A stretch of 64,000 bases of DNA from Stenocarpella maydis (lineage: Eukaryota > Ascomycota > Sordariomycetes > Diaporthales > Diaporthaceae), in the NCBI GenBank assembly GCA_002270565.1, contig NQMI01000035.1, forward strand, positions 197,658-261,657, written 5' to 3'. Below the pieces are notes generated by a model that did not search any database, was not told where the DNA came from, and saw only the letters and a program-made list of their open reading frames with translations. Made by a program: the position numbers and the translations under genes. Positions 1 to 12,989 of this stretch are shown here, piece by piece (position 1 is the stretch's first letter; each line of letters opens with the position of its first letter).

Positions 1-1384
1 AATATTTACTAACCTTACTTTATTACCTTATAATATTACTACTTAAGAGCACCTAGCTTAATAAGATATTCACTTATCTTATATTATTTCTGCAATAAGC
101 CTTCTTATATTCAATAAAACATATCCTCAGGGTTTTTTTAATACTTTAAATATCTCTTCTTTAAGATTTAATCTTAAAATAAAGAACCTAGAGTTAAAAA
201 AGCTGGAAATAAATAAATAAGATAATTTACTATCTATTAAAACTTATAAATATACTTATATTTACATAAGACTAGCTATAATAAATATAATTACTATAAT
301 ACCTCCTATTATTTGAATTAAATATAACATTTTTTTATATTAATATGGTAACTTATAAACTATAACTTTAGAATTTACCTTTTAATTAATAAAATAAAAG
401 CAGTATATTACTTTAAATTTTTTAAAAATAAGATTCAAATATATAGCTTAATAATATAGTCAGTAAATAGATAAAACAAGTTAAGATTATATATATATAT
501 ATATAAAGAAAATAAGGAAAGAACCTATTATATAGCTTTTTTAAGATGAAAAAGTAATAAAGGGAAAGAGTAATATTATAAATATATTAGGAATAGAAAC
601 TAAAAATAAACTACTAGTTTTCTAGAGGTATAATTAAACCCTAGAGGCTAGCTAGCTAGGCCTATAGGAAGAGGCACAGCTATTAATATATATAACCTAA
701 ATTACTTACTTATATAAAAAAGGGATTACTTAAATTACTAGCAGGGTAGTAAGCTAAGTAAGCTCCTAGAATACCAGGATTACTAACCTACTAGTGAGCT
801 AGGTAAGCAAGGCTAAAGAGATAGACTATATAAGCCCATACTTATTACATCTAGATAATATAGCTTAGGATAAACCTTTAGTAGTTAATCTAAGTATTTA
901 TTTAAAAATAGCTTTAATAATTTTTAATTACTATTATTATATTACTTAGAATAATTTCATTTCAAATGCCCCTTAAATATAAACCTACTTACTAAATTTG
1001 TTAAATAGAAACTAATGATAATTATTATATTTTAAATATTCTTATCTAAACTTTTTATATAAACTTTAAATAATGACTTATATAATTACTCTAAACTTTG
1101 CTTTTGTAATATATAGATTTAATAATGATAATAATAATACTCCTTAGTATAACATTTAGTACGGAATTACTAATGCTAAATATATATATATATATATATA
1201 TTACTTATTAAGAATATTAACAAATAGTTATTAAAATAAACTATTTCTATATTTTTATAAATAATTAAACTTATTAAAATTAAAAAAATAGAAATACTTT
1301 AGTAAGTTTAAACTTTATAAGTAGCTACTAATATTACTAACATACCTATTCCACCTAAAGAATACATAAAGCTTAATACTCCTA

Positions 1385-1745
1385 TATTTTATAATAAAAC
1401 CGTAGAATAACTCTAAGCTTACTTAACTTACGTTAAGGCCTACTAATAGTTTTATGAATTAAATATTCAATTTAATAGAAAATAGATCATATATGTAATA
1501 TTTTACCTAAAGAGATAAGCCCTTATATGATTTAAATCTTAGTTCAAGAATTATTTGAGAAATAAAGACTTTATATAGTATAAATATAAAACCTAAAAGA
1601 TCGTTAATACTTATAAAGGTTATAAAGCTATTTTAAGAACTCTCTTTTAAGATCTAAATAAGAAATAATAAGCTAAATAAGAACTTATAAAACTTAGGTA
1701 AAAATGAGCTAATTTAATATATATAATGAAATTTAAATACATTTA
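1385..1745 (+). mobile_element. Ty3/gypsy gag remnant, RIP-degraded
   Basis: Reading the plus strand through stops gives fragments with the spacing of a fungal Ty3/gypsy Gag (retrotransposon gag domain): an N-terminal part with AYLTYVKAY, then LNIQFNRK, and a C-terminal part with AK-ELIKLR followed by MKFKYIYIY. Stops fall where Gln or Trp codons would be expected (TAG/TAA), as RIP would produce. No LTR boundaries could be placed. The match is from memory of the family pattern, so confidence is moderate. Confidence 0.45.
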
Positions 1746-2415
1746 TATATACAATAATTATATAAATGAAATTTATATCTTTATATTNAGGCCTAAACCA
1801 GTAATATTTTTAGCTAGTCTGCTAATTAGTATAAATAGCGCTATAGTATATAAATAGGTAGGCTTTTTTAAGGCCTAAATTCAATATTATTTTAGAGCGC
1901 TAACTGCTAGATCCAGACTTATAACCTTTAAGAATATATACTATAAAATAGCATTTAATTTAGTATGTGTGCTTTTTCTAATAAGGTTGTAATATAGTAC
2001 TTTAAGGTGAATTGGGATGATTGATATTGGTCTGGATAACTTTATATTAAATTAAGTTGGGCTTTTATAAGCCCTCCTTATATACCCTTTAACATTATCT
2101 TACCCGCAAGTATGCTATAGTGGGCTCTGGTGTAAGTTTGCAAAAGCCGGAAAATTCGCCCTTCCAATATACTATCTTTAGTTTCAAGCAACCAGCTAAC
2201 CATAGCCTTAGCAATGCCCAAATTAGGTATATATAAACTTTAGAAATTGAGCTATCTAATAAACTAAGTTATATACTTTTTGGATAAAAAATAAGGATAA
2301 CGTAGAGGTCTAAATTGAGGTGCAAATGCAGACCAAAATAATTAACTTACGGCTATCAAACTCATCTTGCGTCGCGCACGCACTGGGCGTACTTAGCGAA
2401 ATTCGCCTGACTCGC

Positions 2416-2511
2416 AAGTCTAGGGTAACTCCTTGCAAGAAGTCTAGGGCAACTCCTTGCAAGAAGTCTAGGGCAACTGCTTGCACGAAGTCTAGGGTAA
2501 CTCCTTGCACG
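2416..2511. repeat. 24-bp tandem repeat, four copies
   Basis: Four head-to-tail copies of a 24-bp unit beginning AAGTCTAGGG and ending CTTGCAAG or CTTGCACG, with only a few substitutions between copies. Because 24 is a multiple of three, both strands show an artificial open frame with an eight-residue repeat. The unit is more GC-rich than its surroundings. There is no sign that it is translated. Confidence 0.85.
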
Positions 2512-3590
2512 AAGTGCTAACACCCTGCTGAGCGGTTCCGTTTAACAATATTATATCTTTATATTATTTAGTTAGTTATATATATAGCTATATTAAATAA
2601 GTGTTATTAAAATATAATAATTATATTAAACCTTTATAGGATTTAGTAAGTAATGTACAAGCTTTATATTAATATAGTAGTATAAAAGTAGCATATAATT
2701 AAATTATAGTATATAAAGATACTATTTATAAAGAGGATATAACTAGAAGCTATAAGGCTATTTAGTTAATAGAACTAAATATTTAGATTAATAGCTAAAG
2801 AGTCTATTTTATAAGACTTATTTATTTTAGTGATAAATTTATCTATATATATATTCTAACTCTTTAGTAGCTTGTTAGCTTATAGTGCGAGCCTTTGAGT
2901 TGTAGTGTGAGGCTTAAAGGATCCTTTATTGAATGGCTTATGTGGCTTACAACCGAGCATTGCGAGCTAGACCCTAGCCCTGGCCTGGTGTATCTTGTTA
3001 TCTTGTGCCTTCAGGGTTGCGTTATGGCAGTTGGTCTTGGTTACCCTGTGTCCTGGGGTGTCATTATGTTAGTTCATAACACTTTTATACAATATTAAGG
3101 ATTCTTAATATTTTCTATAGGAATACTAATATTTAATAGAAGTTACTTATTTAAGAATATCTTTTTAAAAAATTAAAAAGAATTTTTATTGCTTTTATAA
3201 TATGTATTTAAATATATTTATTGTAAATATATTAAAACATTCTATCTAAAAAGAATTTATTTAATCATATATTTTAAGATTTAAGTTGTCCTATATAAAC
3301 TTTTGTAAGCAAAATCTAAAATTATTTATATAACCTTAAAAACTTTATTATATATAAATAACTTCTAAATTAATATAATTTAGTATTTATATTATATATT
3401 ATGAATTTTAGGAAATTATATTTCTAATTAATTTATTAGTATTTGAAGAAATAATATCTATTAAGAAATCTTAATTTTATATATATAAATTACTATTTTT
3501 ATATTATTATGGAAAGATTAATTTAAAATGTTATATTTTAGGCCTAGGGTTAGGGTTATTGGATTTAATTTGGATTTAATACGAGCTATT

Positions 3591-4484
3591 AAAAAGTAGG
3601 TGTGTTTTGGTGTGAATATACTGTGTGCAGGGTGGCCGGGGAATCAGTGGGGGGCCGGAATCCGGGGCCACGATGTTATATGTTGATGTGCCTGTTCAAA
3701 CATTTGAACTGAGCCCAATACCTGACGCCAACGGTTGATAAATCAACATTGGATGTTGACAGCGGGGTGGGGCAGTGGGGCAGCTTGTTGTGTGTTATCG
3801 ATAGGTAGACTAGGTGCTGTGTACTCCGTAGACAGGGTCGATATGTCCAAGGTGCCAGATACCCCTGCCAAGTTCCACGTCCAGGCATTGGTTGGCTGCT
3901 GAGAATTGGACGTCAAGTACCGGGTACATGGCCGTGCCCAACGAGGCCATGCACCACTGACAGCAGGATTACGTAGCTCATGTGTCGGTTTTGAGCAATC
4001 CATTCATTCATCCACTCCTGCCGACTTCTATTCTAGAACCATCACCGGCCAGGTCACACCTCGCCATAGCAGCTCCTCTCCTGTTCCAGCCAAGCACCTT
4101 CTTCTCCGGTCGCCTTGTGGCTCTTTTTGTTTGCCAATTCTTTTTTGAGCAGTAAAAAAATATCCCCCCAATCCATCTCAGCATATCATACCTCATCGAG
4201 GTCTTGTTGTCACCCAGTCCAGTCCACCACCTTTGTGTCACCCAAGACCTGATAGACCCCCCCGCCATCGACTGGCTCTGCCTCCTCCCACCGGTCCAAG
4301 GGAAGAAAACCAACGTCGTCGCTATCTAGTCCCTTCACACTAGATTAAACCGTCAACCCCAAGGCCACCCGAGCCTCGTGGAACCGTCCGCGCAAGGCCA
4401 GACAAGAAAGAAAACAGCTAGCTGGTCAGCTGCGCCTCCTCGATCGCAACAGCGCCAGCTTACGTCGGTACATCTTCATTCACC
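3591..4484. other. Intergenic region upstream of TPS1
   Basis: This 0.9-kb region of normal base composition separates the AT-rich block from TPS1. It must contain the TPS1 promoter and 5' UTR; the last 400 bases are C- and pyrimidine-rich, as is common for fungal leaders. Short open frames on both strands overlap each other and have no recognisable content. I see no other gene. Confidence 0.6.
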
Positions 4485-6176
4485 ATGACGTCCGACGATT
4501 CCAACGCAAACGGCAACAGCCGCCTCCGCATCGTGTCGAACCGCCTGCCTCTGACAATCAAGCGCAGCGAAGATGGCCAGTACAAGTTCTCCATGTCTTC
4601 TGGAGGCCTCGTCACCGGCCTCAGCGGTCTGTCCAAGACCATGACCTACGAGTGGTACGGATGGCCTGGTTTGCAGGTGCCCGAGAACGAGACTAGCCAT
4701 ATGAAGGACATGCTCAAGAAAGAGTGCAATGCACACCCCGTCTTCGTCGACGACGACCTCGCAGACAAGCACTACAATGGTTTCTCCAGTACGCCGCCCC
4801 ACACAGCTCTCACTTTTGGCTCTGGTCCATGTCTCGCGACACTGCAATATGGATGCTGACCGCTGCGTTTCACAGATGAGATCCTTTGGCCTCTCTTCCA
4901 CTACCACCCTGGTGAGATCACCTTTGACGAGTCCGCCTGGGCCGCCTACCACGAGGTCAACCAGCTGTTCGCCAAGACCGTCGTCGCCGACGTCCAGGAC
5001 AACGACATGATCTGGGTCCATGACTACCACCTCATGCTCCTCCCCCAGATGCTGCGCGAGCTGATCGGCGACTCCAAGAAGAACGTCAAGATCGGCTTCT
5101 TCCTCCACACCCCCTTCCCCTCTTCCGAGGTCTACCGAATCATTCCTGTCCGCGAGGCCTTGCTGTACGGCGTCCTCCACTGTGACCTGATCGGTTTCCA
5201 CACTTACGACTACGCGCGACACTTCCTGTCCTCGTGCAGCCGCATCCTGTCCGCGACGACAACTCCCAATGGTGTCGCCTTCAACGGCAAGTTCGTGACG
5301 GTCGGCGCGTTCCCCATCGGCATCGACCCGGACAAGTTTGTCGAGGGCCTCAAGAAGCAAAAGGTCCAGGAGCGCATTGCCGCGCTGGAGCGCAAGTTCG
5401 AGGGCGTGAAGCTCATCGTCGGCGTCGACAGGCTGGACTACATCAAGGGCGTGCCTCAGAAGCTACACGCGCTCGAGGTCTTTCTGACGGAGCACCCCGA
5501 GTGGATCGGCAAGATCGTTCTGGTCCAGGTCGCCGTGCCCTCCCGGCAGGACGTCGAGGAGTACCAGAACCTCCGCGCCGTAGTCAACGAGCTCGTCGGC
5601 CGCATCAACGGCCGGTTCGGCACCATCGAGTTCATGCCCATCCACTTCCTCCACCAGAGCGTCAGCTTCGAGGAGCTGACAGCCCTCTACGCCGTCTCGG
5701 ATGCCTGCTTCGTCACCTCGACGCGCGACGGCATGAACCTCGTCTCGTACGAGTACATCGCCACGCAGCGCGAGCGCCACGGCGTCATGATCCTGTCCGA
5801 GTTCACGGGTGCCGCCCAGTCGCTCTCAGGCTCGCTCATCGTCAACCCCTGGAACACCGAGGACATGGCCAACGCCATTCATGACGCCGTCACAATGTCG
5901 GCCGAGCAGCGCGAGGCCAACTACAAGAAGCTCGAGAAGTATGTTTTCAAGTACACGTCCGCGTGGTGGGGCAAGCAGTTCGTCTCGGAGCTCAAGCGCC
6001 TAGACGCCACCGTCGGCAAGGGCCAGGGCGGCATCCCCGTCGGCAACGGCCCGCCCAAGATCCCCCTCAAAGAGAAGGTCGCCGAAAAGGTAAAGGGCGC
6101 CGTGGACGCCGTCACCGGTGGCGCCGTCGATGAGAATGGGGCCGAGGCGGCCGACAAGAAGGCGCCGTCATCCTGA
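4485..6176 (+). CDS. TPS1: Alpha,alpha-trehalose-phosphate synthase (UDP-forming)
   Basis: This enzyme makes trehalose-6-phosphate from UDP-glucose and glucose-6-phosphate in the cytosol; the product feeds trehalose synthesis and restrains glycolytic influx in fungi. The coding sequence has two exons, 4485-4788 and 4876-6176, joined by an 87-base intron (GTACGC...CACAG), giving 534 residues. The single glycosyltransferase family 20 domain fills most of the protein. Visible family motifs are the N-terminal LRIVSNRLPLTIKR, HDYHLMLLP near residue 150, FFLHTPFPSSEVYR, the donor-binding DRLDYIKG at 286-293 and TRDGMNLVSYEY at 384-395. There is no C-terminal phosphatase domain, which separates it from TPS2-type proteins. 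The last roughly 50 residues are Lys/Ala/Gly-rich and probably disordered. The start has the context CACCATGAC. A 294-codon antisense frame across it is a shadow. Confidence 0.97.
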
Positions 6177-7157
6177 AGAAAATCGCAGGACATATTTCAC
6201 GTGTCGGACACATGCGGCGCTGTACTTGGATTACACGCTGCGATAGACTACTTGGATTGGTGGCCCTCTTTTCCTACATTGACCAAGGCAAGAGCTTTCG
6301 GGTCGGTAGTTAGTTAACTAGTAGCATTTGGAGTTGGAGTTCTCGGGAACAAGGGTACATAAACACAGGCGTCTTCCTTTCTTCCCCGTCCCATGGCTCA
6401 CCTCTCTCTGCCGGTAACGTGAAAAGCCTCCAACGTTTTTGATCTCATGATACTATCACACTATGATGATCCCTAATAAATCAGTATTGACCGTCTGGTA
6501 TTCCATCAATCTTAATATATCTATTTACCCTACCCTATCCCCCTCGCAATTCCCACGGGCGACAAGCCGGAGTCATCAATTCACCCATCCTCTACACACA
6601 CACACAGACACCCACACCCACCCATATCACTCATACGCAAGTAAAAGAGCACGAAATCGCAACCATCAAGGAAAGCAAAAGATTTGGGGTGGGGGTTAAT
6701 GAGGAGGGGCTGGAATCACTTTCATTTCTTTTCGTGTGCGCGCCCATTCGCGTGGGGGAGGTATCTGAGCAGGACATCGAAAATATGGACAAGAGAGCAA
6801 AGAAGAAAAAAATTGGGGGGAACCCCCCCCCCCTCCCCCCGCGAATGGTAAGGCAGAGCAGTAGTGAGCAAGGTTGGAAGGGGGGGGGGACAAGAGTAAG
6901 AAGAGACCAAAGCACAGGAAAGGGAGGGAAGAAGAAATCTCCAGGCCAAGCTGGACCAAGCAAGCCATGTTCGTGCAAAACACCTTAAGCTATAGAGGCA
7001 GAGAGCCAAATCAAATAAGCCACGCCCGCCCCAGTCCTATCCCCTTCAAATATAGCCCCCGCAGTCCATCCACCACAAAGATTATCCCACTGTGAAAGTT
7101 ATCCTTCCGAGGCAGTCCTGCCCCAGTTACGACATCGACAGTATCAAGGGCTGATAC
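6177..7157. other. Convergent intergenic region TPS1/VID27
   Basis: The two flanking genes converge here, so the region should hold both 3' UTRs. It contains low-complexity tracts: a CA-rich run near 6595-6620, a G-run directly followed by a long C-run at about 6815-6840, and a run of G at about 6881-6890. Short frames of 60-115 codons on both strands overlap these tracts and are not supported as genes. Confidence 0.6.
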
Positions 7158-9783
7158 CTAGTAAGGCGAGTTTACAATGTCTTCCCTCTTCAGCCGGTCC
7201 ACCGCACCACCTCTCCTAGGCGTGGAGTAACCCCCAGCGCCGCTGCGCCTGATGCTGGGGCCGGCGATGCTCTCGCGTGTGGGCCGCTTGAGCTTGTCCT
7301 TCTGCAGCATGTTGACCTCGTTCGGCAGCGCATAGATGACATTGCGGTCGCTTCCGAACCGGAAGTCGTCGGCCTTGACCGTATCCGCGTACCGCTTGAT
7401 CTTGTACGGTGCCTTCTGCCCCTTCAGGATGCTCTTGAGGTTCCATTCGATGACGTACGGGCCCGTGGCCGAGATTATAGAGGTCTCCTCAGAGTTCTGG
7501 CCTGTGTTGAACTTGGCAGGCGTGAATGACACTCCCTTGCCGGTCTCGTAGGCGAACTGTGCGACGTGCTCGGGTGTGAGGGCCAGGCGGCGGGGCTGCG
7601 GTTTTGAGTCGGCCGCGAAGGATTTCTCAAAGCCGAGCTTGCCTTCATTCTTGCCCGACTTCTGCATAGCATCGATAAGGAGGAGGTACGTGCGGCACGT
7701 TGCCAGCACCCAGTGGCCGTCGGCGGAGACGTCGAGCCCGATGATAGGCTCGCCGAGGGCGGGAATATGCGTCTTGGCATTGATGCCGAGACGGTCGAAG
7801 AGGCGGATGTCACCCTTGTTCGATGCCACAGCAATGTGACCCTTCTCTGTTGTTGCAACCGACGAGAAGTCATTCTTGGACACGTACTGCTTCAATTGCG
7901 AGTCAACAAGCTTGTTGCCTGACAATCGGGGGTCGACACGGTACAGGGCGTTGCGGCTGATGCCGAGGAAGGTAGGCTCGGATGTCATCTGCGCGAACTT
8001 GTTCTCCGGAGCAAAGGTGACAGCCTCGATGTCGTCGTGGACCTTCCACTCGTCGACGACCTTTCCGTACTCGAGATCCATGCGATAGAGCTTGTTGGGG
8101 TCGGTGTCGTTTTGCAAGATCATGTTGGTGTCTTCGTTGTGAAGCATCACCTTCTTGGGCGTGAAGAGCTTGCCACCAGGAGTCTCAACCTTGGAGATGT
8201 TGGTGCTGAACTCGAGCTTGTTGTTGGGCGTGTGCTTGAATACGCCGATCTTGGAGCCGCGAACAACAAACGACCGGTCATGCTTGTAGCCGACAGCGAT
8301 AGCCTTGTTGGTCTCCTTGTCGCTCGGCCTGACTGCAACGTCGTCCTCGTCCTCGTCGCTGTCGTAGTGCTCGCTCCTGGGACTATCGTCGTCCTCTTCC
8401 TCCTCTTCCTCCTCGGTATGCTCCTCCTCCTCAGGCTCTTCATCCTGGGTTTCGGCGTCCTCCATCGCGAGGTCTGCAAAGGCATCCGTGACATAGTCGC
8501 GCTCTGTCTCCTTGACCTTGGTCCACTTGATCTCGTTCAGCTGCTCCCAGAGTGCCCGGAGCAGGCCCTCCTGGAAGCGCTCCAGCTGTGTCTGGTCCTT
8601 AAAACGCAACAGCCACGAGTAGGCAGATCCATCGTCGGAGAACTGGTTGAAGATGAAGGACAGGAATTCGAAGTTGAACACAGGGTTGATGTCGGCAACG
8701 ACAGGAATGCCAAGCCAGTTGCGATCCTTGCCCTTCACATCGAGCCAGTATTTCCAGTTTCCAGTCTCGGTTACGGTTGCAGTAACAGATGCATCTTGCA
8801 GGACGAAGGCGCCGGAAGGGAAGTCGAAGAAGTGCAGCTCTGCGGTCTCGGCAGCCAGCAGCTCGGTCGGCTCTGGCGCGGCATCGAATTTGGGAGGACC
8901 GGTACTCCTGGCCCTGAGAGGCGTCTCGGCAAGTTGTTGCTCCTCCTCGGCCGGCTGCTTGCCCCTCTTGGCGCCGATATTGGTAGTAGTCGGGCGCTTG
9001 TTCAGAGACATTTGGTCGATGGAGTCGATGGATCGGCCTAGGGTGGGGCTGTGGAGGGGGCTCGCCTGTGGGATGGGCTGCTCGTCAAACTCGAACTGCT
9101 GCAGGTCTTGATCGGAGGCGGTTGTGAAGGGCTTGCGGTACTTGCGCTCGTACTGGCACTGCTTCGCTACGAGCTCGAACTGATCGATCTGTTGACCGCC
9201 AGAGGCTGGGTCGCACACGAACTCAAAGACGTCACCGGCGTCACCGCTGAGGTCCTTCCAGCAGAGGACCTTCTCGGCCGAGGGCTCTCTATTCTTGACG
9301 CGGAAGTGGATGGCCTCGTCGAGGAGGAATGTCTTTTCGTCACGATCGGATGCAAGGGCGTCGATCTCGGCGTCCTCACCTTCTTCCTCGGCTAGAAGCT
9401 CGGCCTCGCCCTCCTCAAAGACTCTCTGGACGACTAGCTGGTATTGGAAATCCTGGCCGGTTCTCCGGATGCGAGCAGAAGCATCCTTGAAGATGAGCTC
9501 GGAGTAGCCCTTGGGAGACTGGGGTCGGACCAGGTAGAGTTGGCCCTGCGGCAGCTCGATCATGGACTCCTGGCCGCCGGCGCCGAAAATGAGTTTGCTA
9601 ACTGGGGAACGGGTTAGTTGGTTCTGGAAGGATGCAAAAGTGCAGGGTTGGGCAGGACGGGGATTTGGGCCTCTGTCTGATGATGTGACGGCGGGGTGCT
9701 GGTGGTGTTGGCGGTGTTTATGCAGATTGGCGGGGCAACAAGTGGCGGCAAAGCAAGGACTTACCATTTCGCAGGACGAACAT
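7158..9783 (-). CDS. VID27: Vacuolar import and degradation protein Vid27
   Basis: Vid27 is a conserved fungal protein named for a role in the vacuole-dependent degradation of gluconeogenic enzymes; its biochemical function is poorly known. I place a 19-base first exon at 9783-9765 (ATG TTC GTC CTG CGA AAT G, donor GTAAGT) and a second exon at 9601-7158, giving 820 residues starting MFVLRNVSKLIFGAGG. An uninterrupted frame also runs upstream of exon 2 but begins with GTG and reads through the intron, so I reject that start. The N-terminal half carries the Vid27 N-domain and PH-like region (LYLVRPQSPKGYSELIF near the start); a long Glu/Asp-rich linker separates it from a C-terminal beta-propeller-like region with LGEPIIGLDVSADGHWVLAT. 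The C-terminus is Arg/Gly-rich. A 334-codon antisense frame is a shadow. Confidence 0.95.
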
Positions 9784-11129
9784 CTTGACAGGTCAGCGAC
9801 AGTCAAAATGGGAAGAGGAGTGGATGGCACCGTCCGCTGCGATCAGGTCAGGCCAGGTTCAGGCCAGCGATGGGAGAGAAGGTGGAATATGCAACTGGTA
9901 GTTTAGATACTGTGCAGGTACATGGTAGGAGGTGTTCAGCCTGGACCTTTGAAGGCTAAGGCAGTCAAGGTCGACAGGGCAGCAGGGTAGCGGCCCCCAC
10001 CCGTTGTTGCTGCGTCATCCCCTAAGCGAGGAGGATGGAGGGTGGGCTTGGGCCGCCATGAGGCCAGAGCTCGCCACATGACGCACGGACGTCCAGGGCG
10101 CTATGCTGCGAGGGGCAAGGCGCGGCACTCCTGGTCGCATCTGATCTGATGCTACCTGCAGATGCACCTTGCCGTTAGGCAGAGTGTAGTGTAGTAGATA
10201 CCTGGCAACCTCCTTTAATGCCTGCAAATCAGATATAGATACTTCAGTACCTACCGTATTTCATCTTCCGGACCAGCAGCGCCGTCTCACTCACTCGTAG
10301 CTTTGGGGAGAATAAATACTGCTTGTTGGAAGAACTCCTGCAGCCACCTATTCATCGCGGGAATACTAGCTGTAGACAGCATAATATGTAGGTTCATCTC
10401 TTACGCGGCACCCGGTATAACCATGTCTACTGGAGGCCGCCTTGGGATGGGGACATGCGGCCCCTTGATGCTGCTAGGGACGAGGGCGGTGAGGATCTTG
10501 TTCGGTGGTTGGAGGAGCAGGGCGCCGTGACGGGTCGTGGTGACGGCGGTACTTCTCAAGGTGAGAATACGTCTGGGAATTAGCACGTGACTCTTTATGC
10601 CGACTTGTTGAAAGCCTTGAATACAAACAAACATTTCTAAATGCTTAAAAATAATTAGGGCAAAGTGCCAGAGTGTGCGGCGAGGATGCTGACGCTTTGT
10701 TGCAATAGTCCATGTAGTACTCAAATGGGAAATCAAGTATGAAATCTGGGCGCCTCATTGCTCAAGGCCGACAAATAGCTCAGCTAAACTTACAATATGA
10801 TCCAGAACAAAACGCCCGACTAATCACGCTTGAGAAACCTGAAAAGGCAGGTAAAGAAAGGCCGGATGACGAAGAGAATATCGCTTGATGGCGTTCCTTA
10901 CCCCTGCTAGAAATGCTCTGACCTACATGGTGGCCTAACGTATAAAAGACAGCTCCTTTCCTTCCCAACAGCAATGCTCTTTTCGGCGATCCCGCGCCCG
11001 TCATATCCTGAGGTACCCCAAGGCCCAACCCTCACCATTAGCCATGTCTATTGCCTGGCACAGCAGTAATGACAACAAGTATCCATCCCCAACCCAACAA
11101 TACACCTTGATTATCAAGCTGAGAACACC
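9784..11129. other. Intergenic region between VID27 and PCYOX gene
   Basis: About 1.35 kb holding the VID27 promoter and the 3' side of a second gene on the same strand. Frames of 65-111 codons occur on both strands, but none has a recognisable domain, coherent codon use or convincing splice sites. I see nothing else in it. Confidence 0.5.
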
Positions 11130-12989
11130 CTATAGTTCCTCAGCGGCCGAGTGCGACCCCCCAGACTTAACTTCGGTCTCCTTCTCCGCAACTACGACGA
11201 CAGTCTCATCAGCCTCCATGCTTTCCGTCTCCTTCTGATCGGTCAACGCGTGCCCAGTACTGAGCCCCAGGGCATCATCCACGATCAGCCTGGCCACATT
11301 CTTGCCCATCAGAGCGCTCGTCTCCATGGTAGAGATGAACCCCTCCATACCGGAAGTGTAGTAGACCCCGTTGCCAACGATCGGGTCTTGGAACGTCACC
11401 CGCGGCAGGGCCCTGGGGTAGGAGTGGAAGACGTGCTTGTAAACCCACGACACAGGCTCCACCGCAACAGTGTCGTCGTCTGCAGCGGGCGTGGCCGCAG
11501 GCGCCGCACCGGTGAGAGTCTTTGGCACCTCGACGCCCAGGACAGTAGATAGGAACTCTGACGTAACCTCCATGGGTGAGAAGATCTTGTACAAGTATTC
11601 CGTCTTGCCCGTGGATGGGTTCGTGACTGAACGGAGCGTGCTGATGGAGAACATCCCCGTCTTGCCTGCGCCCTCAATGCCGGAACTGCCATCCTCAGCC
11701 TTGGCGAATGCGGTAAGGACGCTCGTGGGGATTTCAGCACCGGCCTTGAGGCCAAGATACTCTGCGCTGAGCTTGAACGGAGAAGTGAACAGGGTGACAT
11801 GTAGCTTCACATAGGGGACATGATCAATGGTCGTCTGGAGGACGTCGTCCGAGGCCTTGATGTCACTGAACTGGTAAGGTGTGGCAAGCACGACGTTGTC
11901 GAAGGCAACACCCGCTGAGCCCCCATTGACCAAGTACTTGGGGTTTGCTGCTCCCGGCTTAGTCCCCGAAGAGATTGAAGAGACGGACGTGTTCAGGTGG
12001 ACATGAGCCCCCGAGTTTGCGACCATGCGCTCGAAAATCTGCCAGTTGCCACCGACCACGGCTTTGGCTCCCTCCGGGGCCATAGATACCATCGTGTCAA
12101 GGCCATGGATGGAGTCCAGGTTGGATGCATAATTGACCCTCGTAGCCGCCTCAACGATATCATGGGAGAACGCAGCCGAGATGCCGTTGTCAGCGAGGAA
12201 CTGCTCGCCCGTAGCACCAGTGACCTTGGTGAGGTCCAACTCGAAAGCACGCGTGCTCAGGGACCTGAAAGGGAAGTATGGCTCCTCATACAGCTTGAGG
12301 AACGTGGCCACTGTCGACTGCATGAGCTTCTGTGCCTTGTACGGTGACGTGCCGTACTTCCACAGTAGCTTCGCTGTATCCCACCACCACGAGTTGCTAG
12401 CTGCGAAATCAAACACAAACTGGTCCCCGTCCCAGATGACTGTGAGGCGGTCGGCATCGCTGCTGGGGTCCTTAAGTTCCAAATCCAAGTCGCGGGTGGC
12501 ATTCCACAGGACCTGGTTGACCTCGACAAAGATGCTGGCGCCAACCTCGACGGGCTCGGATGCCAAGCCGTAGGCATCAACCGTTAGAGTTCGGCCGCCG
12601 ATGTGGTCCGTCTTCTCGAAAACAGTGATGTTCAGGTCAACACCGGCATCGGACGCATATTTTGACAAGTGGTATGCGGCGGAAGAGCCGGCAGCACCCG
12701 CGCCTGTGGGTTGGGTCAGCACGGAGTACCGAGGGCAAGATGGCGACCGTAGTTAATGCTGGGGTGTCTCATCGGGTGTGAACGTCTCCACAAAGCACGC
12801 TCATTCACGGTCAATGGAGACACAAGTGGTGGTGTCTGGCTGGATAATGCACTGACCTATGATGGCAACCTGTCTCACACTGCTCGCGGCATCGTCAATC
12901 AAGACAGACTGCGATGCGTCCGTGTTATCAACCCCTGGCGAGGCCAACAACCCAGGGACGGCCGCTTTCAAGCTGTCGAGCCACTTCAT
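11130..12989 (-). CDS. Prenylcysteine oxidase / farnesylcysteine lyase family
   Basis: Members are FAD-dependent thioether oxidases that release the isoprenoid aldehyde and cysteine from prenylcysteine during turnover of prenylated proteins, typically in a lysosomal or vacuolar compartment. The gene has two exons: 12989-12857 (donor GTCAGT) and 12703-11130 (acceptor CCCACAG), giving 568 residues. The splice restores the Rossmann FAD-binding motif VAIIGAGAAGSSAAYHL at residues 41-57, which is cut in two by the intron and is good evidence for the model. Further support is HIGGRTLTVDAYG and, near the C-terminus, GVYYTSGMEGFISTMETSA, both typical of the family. The frame upstream of exon 2 has only a GTG start. 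The first 22 residues may be a targeting sequence, but it is weakly hydrophobic. Confidence 0.92.

Larger units (their letters stand above)
1..3590. repeat. AT-rich RIP-type block A
   Basis: This stretch is overwhelmingly A+T, with many TA-dinucleotide runs and no long open frame beginning with ATG. The switch to normal base composition occurs at about 3540-3600. It holds a decayed gag fragment (about 1385-1745) and a 24-bp tandem repeat (2416-2511). An island of somewhat higher GC at about 2880-3070 carries only a 67-codon frame that I do not consider a gene. One undetermined base (n) is present at about 1787. The composition and stop-riddled frames fit repeat-induced point mutation of transposons; that process is inferred, the composition is seen. 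Confidence 0.85.

Noticed and set aside
2310..2520. Opposed 66-codon frames with an eight-residue repeat
   Set aside because: They are produced by the 24-bp tandem repeat, whose length is a multiple of three.
3541..3560. Two telomere-type TTAGGG units at the block A border
   Set aside because: Two copies are expected by chance; there is no array and no subterminal context.
4476..5360. 294-codon antisense frame over TPS1
   Set aside because: It is a compositional shadow of the GC3-biased TPS1 exons; it has no homology signal and no proper start context.
8037..9041. 334-codon plus-strand frame over VID27
   Set aside because: It lies fully antisense to a strongly supported conserved gene and reads as Leu/Val-rich shadow sequence.
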